A stretch of DNA of 64,000 nucleotides from Mangrovibacter yixingensis (GTDB taxonomy: Bacteria > Pseudomonadota > Gammaproteobacteria > Enterobacterales > Enterobacteriaceae): the NCBI RefSeq assembly GCF_020523985.1, contig NZ_JAIVKM010000001.1:1116001-1180000 (forward strand), given 5' to 3'. Position numbers and translations under genes: made by a program. Below, piece after piece: positions 8,496 to 17,114 of the stretch. How positions within the stretch are numbered: the stretch's first letter is position 1; every line of letters begins with the position of its first letter. The notes beneath the pieces are model-generated. The model was not told the origin of the DNA. It made no database searches and saw only the letters and a program-made list of their open reading frames with translations.

Positions 8496-8501
8496 TGTCA
8501 A
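8496..8501 (-). promoter_or_regulatory. -35 element of sRNA candidate 1
   Basis: The minus strand reads TTGACA, identical to the sigma70 -35 consensus, 16 bases before GATAAA (8479-8474), or 18 before TAAAAA. Confidence 0.6.
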
Positions 8502-8538
8502 AAAAAGCGCTTGCGGAAATGTCAGCAGTATGAAGAAG

Positions 8539-8570
8539 AAAAAAAAGGCCCCATTGCAAGGGGTGGGGCC
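8539..8570 (-). terminator. Intrinsic terminator of sRNA candidate 2
   Basis: GGCCCCA / TGGGGCC (8547-8553, 8564-8570) with a 10-base loop is followed on the minus strand by eight T. As with copy 1, no minus-strand protein gene precedes it. Confidence 0.85.
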
Positions 8571-8666
8571 AAAGTCAACTTATTGATTATGGAATGAGGT
8601 TCGGGGAGTTATCCCTGAACAAATAAAATGTAGCAGTAAAAAAAGAATGAATAATGGAGACAATGT
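8539..8666 (-). ncRNA. Candidate small RNA, copy 2 of a tandem pair
   Basis: Predicted from homology with copy 1. Read on the minus strand, TCTCCAT (8660-8654), TACATTT (8632-8626), a stem-loop GTTC-GGG/CCC-GAAC (8620-8599), TCATTCC (8597-8591) and the terminator occur in the same order and at offsets of 199-200 bp from copy 1. The 5' boundary is set by analogy; the corresponding promoter is poor (AACACA or TTAACA as -10, no clear -35), so it may need an activator or another sigma factor. Terminator sequences differ, so the copies have diverged except in the structured and seed parts, as expected for functional sibling sRNAs. Confidence 0.62.
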
Positions 8667-8976
8667 GGAATTTGTGTTAAGTGGAGTTTCTAAACTGTTT
8701 TTTTTCTGATAATTAAAATTTTATTTTGGGGGGCTTATGGTGGCTTTTACTGTAAAACATAACCTGCAGGTGAATTGAAATGGGGCTGCTGGATTCATAC
8801 TCATCCATCATTGATGCACTATTTTGATTTTGAGACGCATTATCAATTCCGAGAGATTATTAATAGAGGGATGTATGTAATATAATCGGTTTTTGTACAA
8901 AAAATATTTACTTTTTGCACCAGGAATGCTCTGATCTACGCCGTCAAAAATCAGTGTAAGAGAAAGAGAAAAGGAA

Positions 8977-9282
8977 ATGAACGCGCTAAAACCTGGTAGC
9001 CTGGCCTTGATTATTGGAGCCAGAACCCTGTCCGGTCGAATCAATATTGGTAAGTCTGTCTGCTTGTTTGAACGTTACCGTCCCGGTGAACGTTTCATTA
9101 ACCCGGTAAATGGTGTTGAGACTGTTCTGCCAGTAGACTCCGGATGTAGCCTGTGGCTGGTGACTGGTGATGTCATCGCTTTTGACAAACAACCCGGTTT
9201 TGCGTTTGTGCGTGATGAGCATTTGATGCCTCTTGATAGTGATTTTTCATCCAGCGATGTGCTGGAAAGAATGATGGACTAA
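8977..9282 (+). CDS. Small protein of unknown function
   Basis: A 101-residue cytosolic protein with no family recognised. It is beta-rich in the middle (SLALIIGARTLSGRINIGKSV, ETVLPVDSGCSLWLVTGDVIAF) and acidic at the C-terminus (LDSDFSSSDVLERMMD). This pattern suggests a small beta-barrel with a helical acidic tail, but no function follows from it. ATG 8977 follows AAAGGAA at good spacing. A TATAAT at 8881-8886 is a plausible -10, although the -35 (TATTAA) is poor. The gene lies just downstream, on the opposite strand, of the start region of the two sRNA candidates. Confidence 0.7.
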   Translation: MNALKPGSLALIIGARTLSGRINIGKSVCLFERYRPGERFINPVNGVETVLPVDSGCSLWLVTGDVIAFDKQPGFAFVRDEHLMPLDSDFSSSDVLERMMD

Positions 9283-9618
9283 ATTACTGCCGTTCCGGTT
9301 GTTCCCTGCTGTAAAAATTGTAGGAATAACCGGGTTGCTCACCTTCTTCGTGCAGTCAACGGGGATTTTCAATCTCGGGTCAATTCAATAAATATTCCGT
9401 TCATTTGTACTCACTCCTTCCAGCCAGACTTATCATAAATTTTTAATCCCGATGTCAGCTGGTTAACTGACTTTTCATGCAGAAATACCTTAAGTAATGT
9501 GATCGACTCAGCAATACAGTTGTAGAGTAAATAAACAGGTCGCTTATTGGCTATTTGAGTTCCTGAGTGTCATGTAAAATTATTAAGTAAGCCCTTACTG
9601 TGTAATAAGGATTTCCCT
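9283..9618. other. 336-bp intergenic region
   Basis: No gene is seen here. CCGGTTGTTCC and GGAATAACCGG (about 9295-9333) form an 11-bp near-perfect stem with a 16-base loop soon after the previous stop codon and may mark its transcript end. The rest is AT-rich leader and promoter DNA for the amidotransferase-like gene, with AAGTAAGCCCTTACT (about 9585-9599) as a small inverted repeat. Confidence 0.5.
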
Positions 9619-10329
9619 ATGACAATCTCACTGCCGAAGTCCACGCTACGTATCGCCCTGGTTGGTGACTACAACCATGAATCCGTAGCACATGATGCCA
9701 TTCATTTAGCGTTGGATGACGCTGCTGCTGTGCTTGGTGTGACGGCGGATTATGACTGGCTTGCAACTGAAGAGATAAATTCTGGTGAAGACCTGGTGGG
9801 GTATGATGCCATCTGGGTTGTTCCCGGAAGCCCTTATAAAAAAACTGAGGGAGTGTTACTGGCTATTCGTTATGCTCGTGAGCATGGTGTACCGTTTCTG
9901 GGTACATGTGCGGGGTTTCAGTATGTCCTGATTGAATATGCTCGCCATGTCATGGAAATGCCAGATGCTGCACATGCAGAGACAGGTTCTGGTAGCGATA
10001 TTATTATCACACCACTTTCTTGCCCTCTTGCAGGGAAATCCGAAGTTGTCTTACTCCACCCGGATACACAGATTTCCAAAGCGTATGGGAAGTCCGAAAT
10101 TACTGAGCACTATAACTGCCACTATAGTGTTTCAACTGAATTCATCGCCCGTCTTGCAGGGCAGGATTTGGTAGTAACCGGAACAAACAAAGCGGGCGAG
10201 GCAAGGGTAGTTGAGTTGTCATCTCATCCTTATTTTGTAGCGACCCTGTTTCAGCATGAACGCTCATCACTTGATAAGCGCCCATCACCGCTGGTGCAAG
10301 GTTTTTTAAAAGCGGTTCGTGTTCTTTAA
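9619..10329 (+). CDS. CTP-synthase C-terminal-like glutamine amidotransferase protein
   Basis: A 236-residue stand-alone class I glutamine amidotransferase fold, related to the C-terminal half of CTP synthase. It opens with IALVGDYNHES, has the oxyanion strand VPGSPYKKTEG and the nucleophile elbow GTCAGFQ with Cys97, and the histidine strand SSHPYFVATLFQ with His203. In CTP synthase the last motif is HPEF and supplies the triad Glu; here it is HPYF, so the Glu is replaced by Tyr205. I recall a family described as CTP synthase C-terminal region-related (seleno)protein, in which the Cys can be Sec; this fits. There is no synthase domain and no partner gene. Activity and substrate are unknown. 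The SD is AAGGA before ATG 9619. Confidence 0.8.
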   Translation: MTISLPKSTLRIALVGDYNHESVAHDAIHLALDDAAAVLGVTADYDWLATEEINSGEDLVGYDAIWVVPGSPYKKTEGVLLAIRYAREHGVPFLGTCAGFQYVLIEYARHVMEMPDAAHAETGSGSDIIITPLSCPLAGKSEVVLLHPDTQISKAYGKSEITEHYNCHYSVSTEFIARLAGQDLVVTGTNKAGEARVVELSSHPYFVATLFQHERSSLDKRPSPLVQGFLKAVRVL

Positions 10330-10355
10330 CGTTAACTGGCACGTTTTTTTGCCCG

Positions 10356-10385
10356 GCCCCGAAACCAGTGACTGTGTTTCGGGGC
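10356..10385. terminator. Hairpin between convergent genes
   Basis: GCCCCGAAAC (10356-10365) and GTTTCGGGGC (10376-10385) form a perfect 10-bp stem with a 10-base loop between the amidotransferase-like gene and nimT. A T-run precedes rather than follows it on the plus strand, so its strength as a terminator is uncertain. Confidence 0.55.
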
Positions 10386-10392
10386 AACATTC

Positions 10393-11559
10393 TTACTGGT
10401 GTGCTTTTCCTGCAACTGCACCAAAAATGGCCATCACAACACTCAATACCGCGCAGCCAAGCACAGGCCATGCCCAGGAGTGCGTGAATGCATGGGCATT
10501 ACCGGCTAATGGTGGGCCAAAGGCAGCCAGTAAATAACCAACAGACTGAGCCATGCCCGACAATGAGGCCGCTTCATGTGCCGTTGAGGTTTTCAGACCA
10601 ATAAATGACAACCCGAGGATCATTGTCGCGCCAGATCCAAATCCAAACAGGCATACCCAGATGGAAGCTGCAGATGGGAAAAACCACAACCCAGCAAGAC
10701 TAAAACTGCAAAGTAAAGAGACGCCGGCAGCGATAGTGCGTTGATCGCGCATCCGGCTAATTACCATGCCAATAAACAAACCGGGTACCGCACAGGCCAG
10801 TTGCATTAATCCATGCAATGAGCCGGCCTGGACCTCGCTGTACCCTGCATCCATCAGTATCATGGGGAGCCAACCAATCACCACATAGTAGATAAGCGAG
10901 TTGATGCCTAAAAAGAAGGTAATGAACCAGGCAAGTGAATTGGACCAGATTCGTGGGGTTGAATATGTGGGTTGCTGTGCAGTAGAGCCCTGGTTACCTT
11001 TACCAACCTGATCCCACCACATAGCAAGTGCGAGTATCGGAAAAATCATCAGACATACCAATGCTCCTTGCCAGCCAAAATGAATAGCCAGTGGCACCAT
11101 TGCAGCCGAACCCAGGCCAGCAGCAACGCCCATGGTCAGAGAATAAGCGCCAGTGAGGCGGGGAATATGCCCAGGGAAATCTCGTTTTATCAGCCCCGGT
11201 AACAGTACGTTTCCTACAGCAATGCCAGTACCAATCAATACCGTACCTAAATAGAGCCCCGAAAGGTTGCCACTGGAGCGCAGTAAAATGCCAGTGCAAA
11301 TAATCAGCAATGCAGTAACCAGGCTTCGTTCCGGCCCAAAGTAGCGGGAAACTCGGGCTGCAAGTGGTGAAATAAAGGCAAATGCAAACAGAGGTAAGGT
11401 GGTCAGTACACCGGTTTGTGTGGCTGATAACGAAAACTGGCTGCTGACCTGATCAAGCAGTGGGGCAAGTCCGGTAAAAGAAGCACGCAGTGTGGCTGCA
11501 ATCAGCAGTATTCCGGCAATCATACGCCAGGGCGCAATTAAACGAAGTGCGGTAGTCAT
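10393..11559 (-). CDS. nimT: MFS exporter NimT (YeaN)
   Basis: A 388-residue, 12-helix major facilitator protein of the cyanate/CynX-like branch. Its N-terminus (RASFTGLAPLLDQVSSQFSLSATQTGVLTTLPLFAFA) matches the E. coli 2-nitroimidazole exporter NimT (YeaN, 393 aa). The divergent neighbour is the matching AraC-type regulator nimR, as in E. coli, which strengthens the call. It acts in the inner membrane; in E. coli overexpression gives 2-nitroimidazole tolerance, while its natural substrate is unknown. The SD is GAGGAG, 5 bases before ATG 11557-11559. It is probably repressed by NimR binding in the 91-bp divergent region. Confidence 0.9.
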   Translation of the reverse strand: MTTALRLIAPWRMIAGILLIAATLRASFTGLAPLLDQVSSQFSLSATQTGVLTTLPLFAFAFISPLAARVSRYFGPERSLVTALLIICTGILLRSSGNLSGLYLGTVLIGTGIAVGNVLLPGLIKRDFPGHIPRLTGAYSLTMGVAAGLGSAAMVPLAIHFGWQGALVCLMIFPILALAMWWDQVGKGNQGSTAQQPTYSTPRIWSNSLAWFITFFLGINSLIYYVVIGWLPMILMDAGYSEVQAGSLHGLMQLACAVPGLFIGMVISRMRDQRTIAAGVSLLCSFSLAGLWFFPSAASIWVCLFGFGSGATMILGLSFIGLKTSTAHEAASLSGMAQSVGYLLAAFGPPLAGNAHAFTHSWAWPVLGCAVLSVVMAIFGAVAGKAHQ

Positions 11560-11650
11560 TGTTTCTCCTCATCTACCAGCATGATACGCTGTAAAACTGT
11601 ATGAAGAATTAAGCTAAAATGACATTTTATCGCTGTAATCGGACAAAATA

Positions 11651-12457
11651 ATGGCTCGTGACCTTGCACTAAGTGGGTTTATTCCGGATGAGAACCATGA
11701 CCCGGCTGTCGCATTTTTTATTGAGATAGAAGAGGGAGAAGAGCAATTTTTTCCTCCTCACCAGCATCGTAAAGGGCAATTGATTATGGCGCTGCATGGA
11801 GGAATTTCGTGCGAGGTTGAGCAGGGGATGTGGATTGTTCCACCGGGTTATGCGGTGTGGATCCCTGGTAACACGATGCACAGTAACCGGGTGATGGCGC
11901 GTGCAAGGTTGTGTTTCCTGTTTCTTGAAATGGGAGAAGTACCAATGCCAAATCATTGCTGCACATTGCAGGTTTCCTCGCTTGTCCGGGCGTTGGTTTT
12001 GTCGCTGGCACAAAGAGGGCTGTCACGAGGTGATCGGAGCCGTACAGACAGGCTGGTTGCTGTGCTGCGTGATGAGTTACCTGAACTACCAGTGGCCCCT
12101 TTGCAGCTCCCTTCCTCGGGCCATCCTAAAATTTGCCAGATGGTAAGATTCATGGCCGATAACCCGGAAAACCGAAGAACGTTGTCTGAATGGGCGAAAC
12201 ACCTTGCAATGAGCGAAAGAAACTTATCACGGCTCATTTTGCGTGAAACCGGCATGACGTGGCGCCATTGGCGCCAGCAGTTGATAGTGATTATGGCAGT
12301 TCGTTATTTAATTACAGGCGAAAGTGTCCAGATGGTGTCGCGCACACTCGGTTATGAATCAACAACTGCTTTTATTAACATATTTCGCCAGGTGTTGGGC
12401 ACCACGCCTGGCCGCTATCTGGATCAACAAATGAGCCACTCAGGGAAGTCGGCCTGA
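11651..12457 (+). CDS. nimR: AraC-family regulator NimR (YeaM)
   Basis: A 268-residue regulator. The N-terminal cupin domain includes FPPHQHRKGQL and WIVPPGYAVWIPGNTMHS, and the C-terminal pair of helix-turn-helix motifs covers about residues 165-260 (TLSEWAKHLAMSERNLSRLI, then MVSRTLGYESTTAFINIFRQVLGTTPGRY). It is the counterpart of E. coli NimR (YeaM), which represses its own gene and nimT. It is divergent from nimT with a 91-bp shared promoter region and convergent with yeaK, with only 21 bases between stops. Confidence 0.92.
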   Translation: MARDLALSGFIPDENHDPAVAFFIEIEEGEEQFFPPHQHRKGQLIMALHGGISCEVEQGMWIVPPGYAVWIPGNTMHSNRVMARARLCFLFLEMGEVPMPNHCCTLQVSSLVRALVLSLAQRGLSRGDRSRTDRLVAVLRDELPELPVAPLQLPSSGHPKICQMVRFMADNPENRRTLSEWAKHLAMSERNLSRLILRETGMTWRHWRQQLIVIMAVRYLITGESVQMVSRTLGYESTTAFINIFRQVLGTTPGRYLDQQMSHSGKSA

Positions 12458-12478
12458 ACAGTGCTACTGTGAAAAGGC

Positions 12479-12976
12479 TTAGCGGGTAAAGTTCACCAGT
12501 TGGGGGCGTGCAATACGCAAGTAATCTTCAGTATTGAGGATAATCGATTTTTCCAGTCGGCCCGCATTGAAGGCAATTTCCTGTTGCTGAAAAAATAGCC
12601 CAGGGTCAGCAATCAGGGTAAGACCTGGGTGAAAACTGAACGGTGGAATGGCACCAAAAACGCACTGAGTGAGTGTTTCCACTTCCATTGGGCTTGCCAG
12701 CGATGCTTTTAGTCCGCCAAAGTGGTGTGCGACTTTACCCAGGTCAGCTTGTTGTGCCGCACTCAGAATAGCCAGCACATGGCGTTTAACACTGTTCCCT
12801 TTCACCTTGCAAACCAGTGCCTTGGCACCTTGTTCCAGGCGGGTACCCCGGACAGCAGAAACGGCCTCACATTTACCAACAGGTTCGTGCTCCATAATGC
12901 GAAAGCGTGCGCCTTCGTGAGTCAGTAAAGAGACAAGTTGGTTATAGATATCCTGATTAATTTCGTACTCTGACAT
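12479..12976 (-). CDS. yeaK: Mischarged aminoacyl-tRNA deacylase YeaK
   Basis: YbaK/ProX-family trans-editing enzyme that hydrolyses wrongly charged aminoacyl-tRNAs in the cytosol. The sequence follows E. coli YeaK (167 aa) closely: HEPVGKCEAVSAVRG, QGAKALVCKVKG, QADLGKVAHHFGGLKASLASP, CVFGAIPPFSFHPGL and AFNAGRLEKSIIL. The conserved lysine in ALVCKVKGN is the residue important for editing in this family. ATG 12974-12976 (MSEYEINQD) gives 165 aa; another ATG five codons upstream is also possible, and neither has a strong ribosome site. Confidence 0.93.
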   Translation of the reverse strand: MSEYEINQDIYNQLVSLLTHEGARFRIMEHEPVGKCEAVSAVRGTRLEQGAKALVCKVKGNSVKRHVLAILSAAQQADLGKVAHHFGGLKASLASPMEVETLTQCVFGAIPPFSFHPGLTLIADPGLFFQQQEIAFNAGRLEKSIILNTEDYLRIARPQLVNFTR

Positions 12977-13191
12977 ACCGTTATCTCGCATGCTGCTGGA
13001 TTATCAAGTGTATACCGCACACTGTTCTTTGCCACTGTTTTGCTGTTGTTTGGTAAAGCAATGGAATGATGCCTGAATGGGAATTACAGACAGAAGGTGA
13101 AGTGCTGATATTCAGACATTTAAAAAATCACAGGGTATTAAACGGACAGGGGAGAGTGACAGAGTAAATTGCGGGCAATTAAATAACAGAA

Positions 13192-13225
13192 AATCAGCCA
13201 GAAAAGAGATCTTAACTGGCTGATT
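13192..13225 (-). terminator. Terminator of yeaGH
   Basis: AATCAGCCAG (13192-13201) pairs with CTGGCTGATT (13216-13225), 9 bases beyond the yeaH stop. On the minus strand it is followed by TTCTGTTATTT, a moderate T-rich tail. Confidence 0.75.
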
Positions 13226-13233
13226 ATAATAGA

Positions 13234-14517
13234 TTAGCTGCTCATTTCAGCTGCTTGCTTATGGAACAGCTCTCTGAATACCGGGTAAATATCATCCTGG
13301 TCACGAATATGCTGCATTGAGAAATTTTCGAACATTGACTGCAAATGCTCATATTCCCGCCATAACGTCTGGTGCGCTCGCCGCGTTATTTCAATATAAC
13401 AGTAATAGCGCACCATAGGCAGTAAGCGTTTAGCCAAAATTTCGTGACAAAGAGGTGAATCATCAGCCCAGTTATCACCATCGGATGCCTGTGCGGCATA
13501 GATGTTCCATTGGGCAGGGTCATAACGTTCTTTGACAACTTCATCCATCAGCTTTAATGCACTGGAGACGATAGTTCCCCCGGTTTCCTGAGAGTAGAAA
13601 AACTCATGCTCATCGACTTCTTTGGCCTGGGTATGGTGACGAATATAAACCACTTCCACATTTTTATACGTTCTGCTCAGGAACAGATAAAGCAGTATAT
13701 AAAAACGTTTTGCCATGTCTTTGGTTGCCTGATCCATTGAACCGGACACATCCATTAAACAAAACATCACTGCCTGGCTGGACGGTTCTGGGCGTTTCTC
13801 AAAGTTTTTGTACCTTAAATCGAATGTATCAATAAAGGGTACTCGGGCAATTTTTTCACGTAATTCTGCAATTTCTTTGCGCAGTCGCTCTTCTTCCAGC
13901 AACTGTACCGGCTCAGTATGCTCAACTACCTCCAGTGCGGCCTCCAGTTCCCGCAACTGCCTGCGTTTGCCCGCACTCATTGCTGTGCGACGAGCAAGTG
14001 AATTTTGTAGTGAACGCACTACACTGATGTTGGCTGGCACACCGTTTGCGGTATACCCAGAACGGTGCGTCTTGAATTCATTTAACTGCCGTTGCTGATT
14101 TTTCTTCAGGTTTGGCAGCGCCAAATCTTCAAAGAGCAGATCCAGATATTCATCTTTGGATATCTGAAACACAAATTCATCCTGGCCCTCGCCATCATTA
14201 CTGGCCTGGCCTTCACCACTCCCTGAACCGCCTCCACCGCCCTGAGGGCGTTCTATGCGGTCTTTTTCGACAAAATGGTCATTGCCGGGATGAACACGCT
14301 GGCGCATCCCACCACGCCCCTGATGGAACATTGGCTCATTAATGTCATCGATAGGTATGGAAACGGATTCTCCGTTCTCCACGTCGGTTACCGAACGCTT
14401 ATTAATGGCCTCGGAAATCGACTGCTTGATTTGCGCTTTATAACGGCGCAAAAAGCGCTGGCGGTTAACCGTGCTTTTATTTTTACCGTTAAGACGCCGG
14501 TCAATAAAATAGGCCAT
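13234..14517 (-). CDS. yeaH: VWA-domain protein YeaH (DUF444)
   Basis: A 427-residue cytosolic protein, almost identical in layout to E. coli YeaH. The basic N-terminus (residues 1-45) is followed by a Gly/Ser-rich linker (93-103) and a von Willebrand type A domain with the metal site D256-x-S-x-S (MDVSGSM). YeaH acts with the kinase YeaG in stationary-phase and nitrogen-stress adaptation. ATG 14515-14517 ([14 protein letters not shown]) is chosen for its GGGGG ribosome site and its match to E. coli [14 protein letters not shown]. It is second in the yeaG-yeaH operon, with an 89-bp spacer containing a GC-rich hairpin. Confidence 0.96.
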   Translation of the reverse strand: MAYFIDRRLNGKNKSTVNRQRFLRRYKAQIKQSISEAINKRSVTDVENGESVSIPIDDINEPMFHQGRGGMRQRVHPGNDHFVEKDRIERPQGGGGGSGSGEGQASNDGEGQDEFVFQISKDEYLDLLFEDLALPNLKKNQQRQLNEFKTHRSGYTANGVPANISVVRSLQNSLARRTAMSAGKRRQLRELEAALEVVEHTEPVQLLEEERLRKEIAELREKIARVPFIDTFDLRYKNFEKRPEPSSQAVMFCLMDVSGSMDQATKDMAKRFYILLYLFLSRTYKNVEVVYIRHHTQAKEVDEHEFFYSQETGGTIVSSALKLMDEVVKERYDPAQWNIYAAQASDGDNWADDSPLCHEILAKRLLPMVRYYCYIEITRRAHQTLWREYEHLQSMFENFSMQHIRDQDDIYPVFRELFHKQAAEMSS

Positions 14518-14576
14518 ATTTCCCCCAAACTGCATGCCAAAGCGCAGATTTATCACTGCATATTCTGCAGTGAACA

Positions 14577-14598
14577 GGCGCCGTGCTTAGCCGGCGCC
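14577..14598 (-). other. Intercistronic hairpin in yeaG-yeaH
   Basis: GGCGCCG (14577-14583) and CGGCGCC (14592-14598) form a 7-bp all-GC stem between the yeaG stop and the yeaH ribosome site. There is no T-run, so it is more likely an mRNA-stability or partial-attenuation element than a terminator. Confidence 0.6.
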
Positions 14599-14606
14599 AG
14601 TCATGG

Positions 14607-16541
14607 TTATGAGGACTTCCGTACTCGCAGATACCACTCGCATAACAAACGTACTTGTTTACGTGTATAACCTTTTTCCATCATACGGTCGACAAAGTCA
14701 TCGTGTTTTTTCTGCTCATCGGTTGAGGTTTTGGCATTGAACGAGATAACAGGTAACAACTCCTCAGTGTTCGAGAACATTTTTTTCTCAATCACTGTGC
14801 GTAGTTTCTCGTAACTGGTCCAGTTCGGGTTACGCCCACTGTTATTGGCTCGGGCACGTAAAACGAAATTGACAATCTCGTTACGGAAATCTTTCGGATT
14901 GCTGATGCCTGCTGGTTTTTCAATTTTTTCCAGTTCTGCATTGAGTGATTCACGGTCAAATAACTGACCGGTATCCGGGTCGCGGTACTCCTGATCCTGA
15001 ATCCAGAAATCTGCATAAGTAACATAGCGGTCAAAGATGTTCTGACCATATTCAGAATAAGATTCCAGATAGGCGGTCTGAATCTCTTTGCCAATAAACT
15101 CAGCATATTTGGGAATCAGATAACCTTTCAGGAATTCAAGATACCGTTCAGCCTGCTCCTGTGGGAACTGTTCACGTTCGATTTGCTGCTCAAGTACATA
15201 GAACAAATGTACTGGGTTTGCGGCAACTTCTGCATGGTCAAAGTTAAATACGCGAGACAAAATCTTGAAGGCAAAACGTGTCGAAAGCCCGTTCATCCCT
15301 TCATCCACGCCCGCGTAGTCCCGGTATTCCTGATAAGACTTCGCTTTCGGGTCGGTATCTTTGAGGCTTTCACCGTCATAGACACGCATCTTCGAATACA
15401 TACTGGAGTTTTCCGGCTCTTTCAAACGTGAAAGAATTGAGAAACGAGCCAGTGTTTCCAGCGTACCCGGAGCACAAGGTGCATGAGTCAGTTCACTGTG
15501 ATTAAGCAGTTTTTCGTAGATTTTGATTTCTTCAGAAATCCGCAGGCAATAAGGCACCTTAACGATATAAACACGGTCAAGGAATGCCTCATTGTTTTTG
15601 TTATTACGGAACTGCACCCATTCAGATTCGTTCGAGTGGGCAAGGATAATGCCGCTAAAGGGCAGTGCGGAAATCCCTTCAGTACCGTTGTAGTTGCCTT
15701 CCTGTGTTGCTGTCAGCAGAGGGTGGAGCACCTTGATGGGTGCTTTGAACATTTCCACAAACTCCATGATCCCCTGGTTAGCGCGGCACAGTGCACCGGA
15801 ATAACCATAAGCATCAGGGTCATTTTGAGCAAAATGTTCAAGTTTACGGATATCCACTTTACCGACCAGTGCGGAAATATCCTGGTTATTTTCATCGCCT
15901 GGCTCAGTTTTGGCTATCGCCAACTGTTCCAGAATGGATGGCCAAACTTTGACCACCTTGAACTTGGTGATATCACCACCGAATTCATGCAAGCGCTTAG
16001 CTGCCCAGGGGGACATAATTGTGCCCAGGTAGCGTTTAGGTATTCCGTACTCTTTTTCAAGTATTTCGCCATCCTCTTGTGGGTTAAACAAGCAGAAAGG
16101 ATGATCATTGACTGGACTGCGTTCTCCATTGGCACTCAGGACATAAATGGGAACACGTTGCATCAATGACTTCAGGCGTTCAGCGAGTGAAGATTTACCG
16201 CCACCAACCGGCCCCAACAGATATAGAATCTGTTTCTTTTCTTCGAGCCCCTGAGCTGCATGTTTCAAATAAGAAACAATCTGCTCAATAGCTTCTTCCA
16301 TGCCATAAAATTCTTCAAAGGCAGGATAGCGTGCGATGACACGATTCGAAAAGAGACGGGATAGCCGTGGTTCTTGTGCCGTATCCACCATCACCGGCTC
16401 GCCGATGGCCATCAACAGCCGCTCTGCCGCGTTAGCATAGGCACTGCGATCTTGCCGACATGTGGCGAGAAACTCCTGCAGTGTGAATTCTTCGTCCTTG
16501 GCAGCTTCGTAACGCTGACGATAGTGATCGAATATATTCAT
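14607..16541 (-). CDS. yeaG: Serine protein kinase YeaG (PrkA family)
   Basis: A 644-residue cytosolic protein with an AAA-like N-terminal PrkA domain, Walker A GPVGGGKS at 110-117, and a C-terminal kinase-related region. It is nearly collinear with E. coli YeaG: SRLFSNRVIARYPAFEEFYGMEEAIEQIV, NERSPVNDHPFCLF-like block and C-terminus LLCEWYLRVRKSS. YeaG is a stress kinase induced by sigma S and nitrogen starvation. ATG 16539-16541 (MNIFDHYRQRYE) matches the E. coli start and follows AGGACGGT; the 11 upstream residues of the frame are leader. I looked for a consensus TGGCAC-N5-TTGC sigma54 site upstream and found none. Confidence 0.97.
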   Translation of the reverse strand: MNIFDHYRQRYEAAKDEEFTLQEFLATCRQDRSAYANAAERLLMAIGEPVMVDTAQEPRLSRLFSNRVIARYPAFEEFYGMEEAIEQIVSYLKHAAQGLEEKKQILYLLGPVGGGKSSLAERLKSLMQRVPIYVLSANGERSPVNDHPFCLFNPQEDGEILEKEYGIPKRYLGTIMSPWAAKRLHEFGGDITKFKVVKVWPSILEQLAIAKTEPGDENNQDISALVGKVDIRKLEHFAQNDPDAYGYSGALCRANQGIMEFVEMFKAPIKVLHPLLTATQEGNYNGTEGISALPFSGIILAHSNESEWVQFRNNKNNEAFLDRVYIVKVPYCLRISEEIKIYEKLLNHSELTHAPCAPGTLETLARFSILSRLKEPENSSMYSKMRVYDGESLKDTDPKAKSYQEYRDYAGVDEGMNGLSTRFAFKILSRVFNFDHAEVAANPVHLFYVLEQQIEREQFPQEQAERYLEFLKGYLIPKYAEFIGKEIQTAYLESYSEYGQNIFDRYVTYADFWIQDQEYRDPDTGQLFDRESLNAELEKIEKPAGISNPKDFRNEIVNFVLRARANNSGRNPNWTSYEKLRTVIEKKMFSNTEELLPVISFNAKTSTDEQKKHDDFVDRMMEKGYTRKQVRLLCEWYLRVRKSS

Positions 16542-17114
16542 GGCGTACCGTCCTGTTATAAATTCTGGGAACATGTTACAGCTATCAGTTTTTCCTACTT
16601 TTAGCGGTGGTATGCAACGGCATCCAAAAACACAATACCGTCCTATTTGTTATGAGCGTCTATTGTCGATTGATCAAGTTCTTAGCAAGGAGGGATATTG
16701 CCATGATTGGTTAAAAATTGAGCTTGAATTGGTGTTTTTGTTTGTTTTATTTATTTATTTGGATTTTATATCTGATTTTTTTATTTTAGTTAACACAATT
16801 AACCAACATTGAAAGATGGGCAAATGTTGGTAAATTTTTAAATGATGTGCTGAAAAGCAAGTTTGGGACACAATTGGTTTGTCATTACCTCAGAAAAACA
16901 TTCTATTTCTGGTGAAACAAAGAATGATTAGCACTCAATTGGTTGTTAATAAAGAAATAACTTAGGTGATTATAATTAGCAGATAAGAATGAATAAAAAA
17001 TGACAGCCAGGAAAAGTCTTTACTCACGAAATGGGATTATCTGAATTAAGCACAAACCTGGCATCTGCTACACTTTGTGCGTTTTTACTGCTAAGGAATG
17101 AGCTAAAAGTGAAT
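16542..17114. other. 573-bp yeaG/mipA divergent region
   Basis: A very AT-rich stretch with no convincing gene. A 90-codon open frame (16540-16812) starts antisense to the yeaG start and ends in Phe/Leu/Ile-rich low-complexity sequence, so I treat it as noise. A perfect inverted repeat ACCAACATT / AATGTTGGT (16802-16810, 16823-16831) followed by AAATTTTTA looks like a weak terminator or operator. The leader of mipA contains AAGGAATGAG at 17093-17102. Confidence 0.55.

Noticed and set aside
15483-16169. 228-codon plus-strand frame inside yeaG
   Set aside because: Entirely antisense to the highly conserved kinase gene; a shadow of biased codon use.
16575-16760. Sigma54 promoter for yeaG
   Set aside because: I looked for TGGCAC-N5-TTGC on the minus strand and found no match close to consensus.
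16540-16812. 90-codon plus-strand frame between yeaG and mipA
   Set aside because: It begins antisense to the yeaG start and ends in low-complexity Phe/Leu/Ile sequence from AT-rich DNA.
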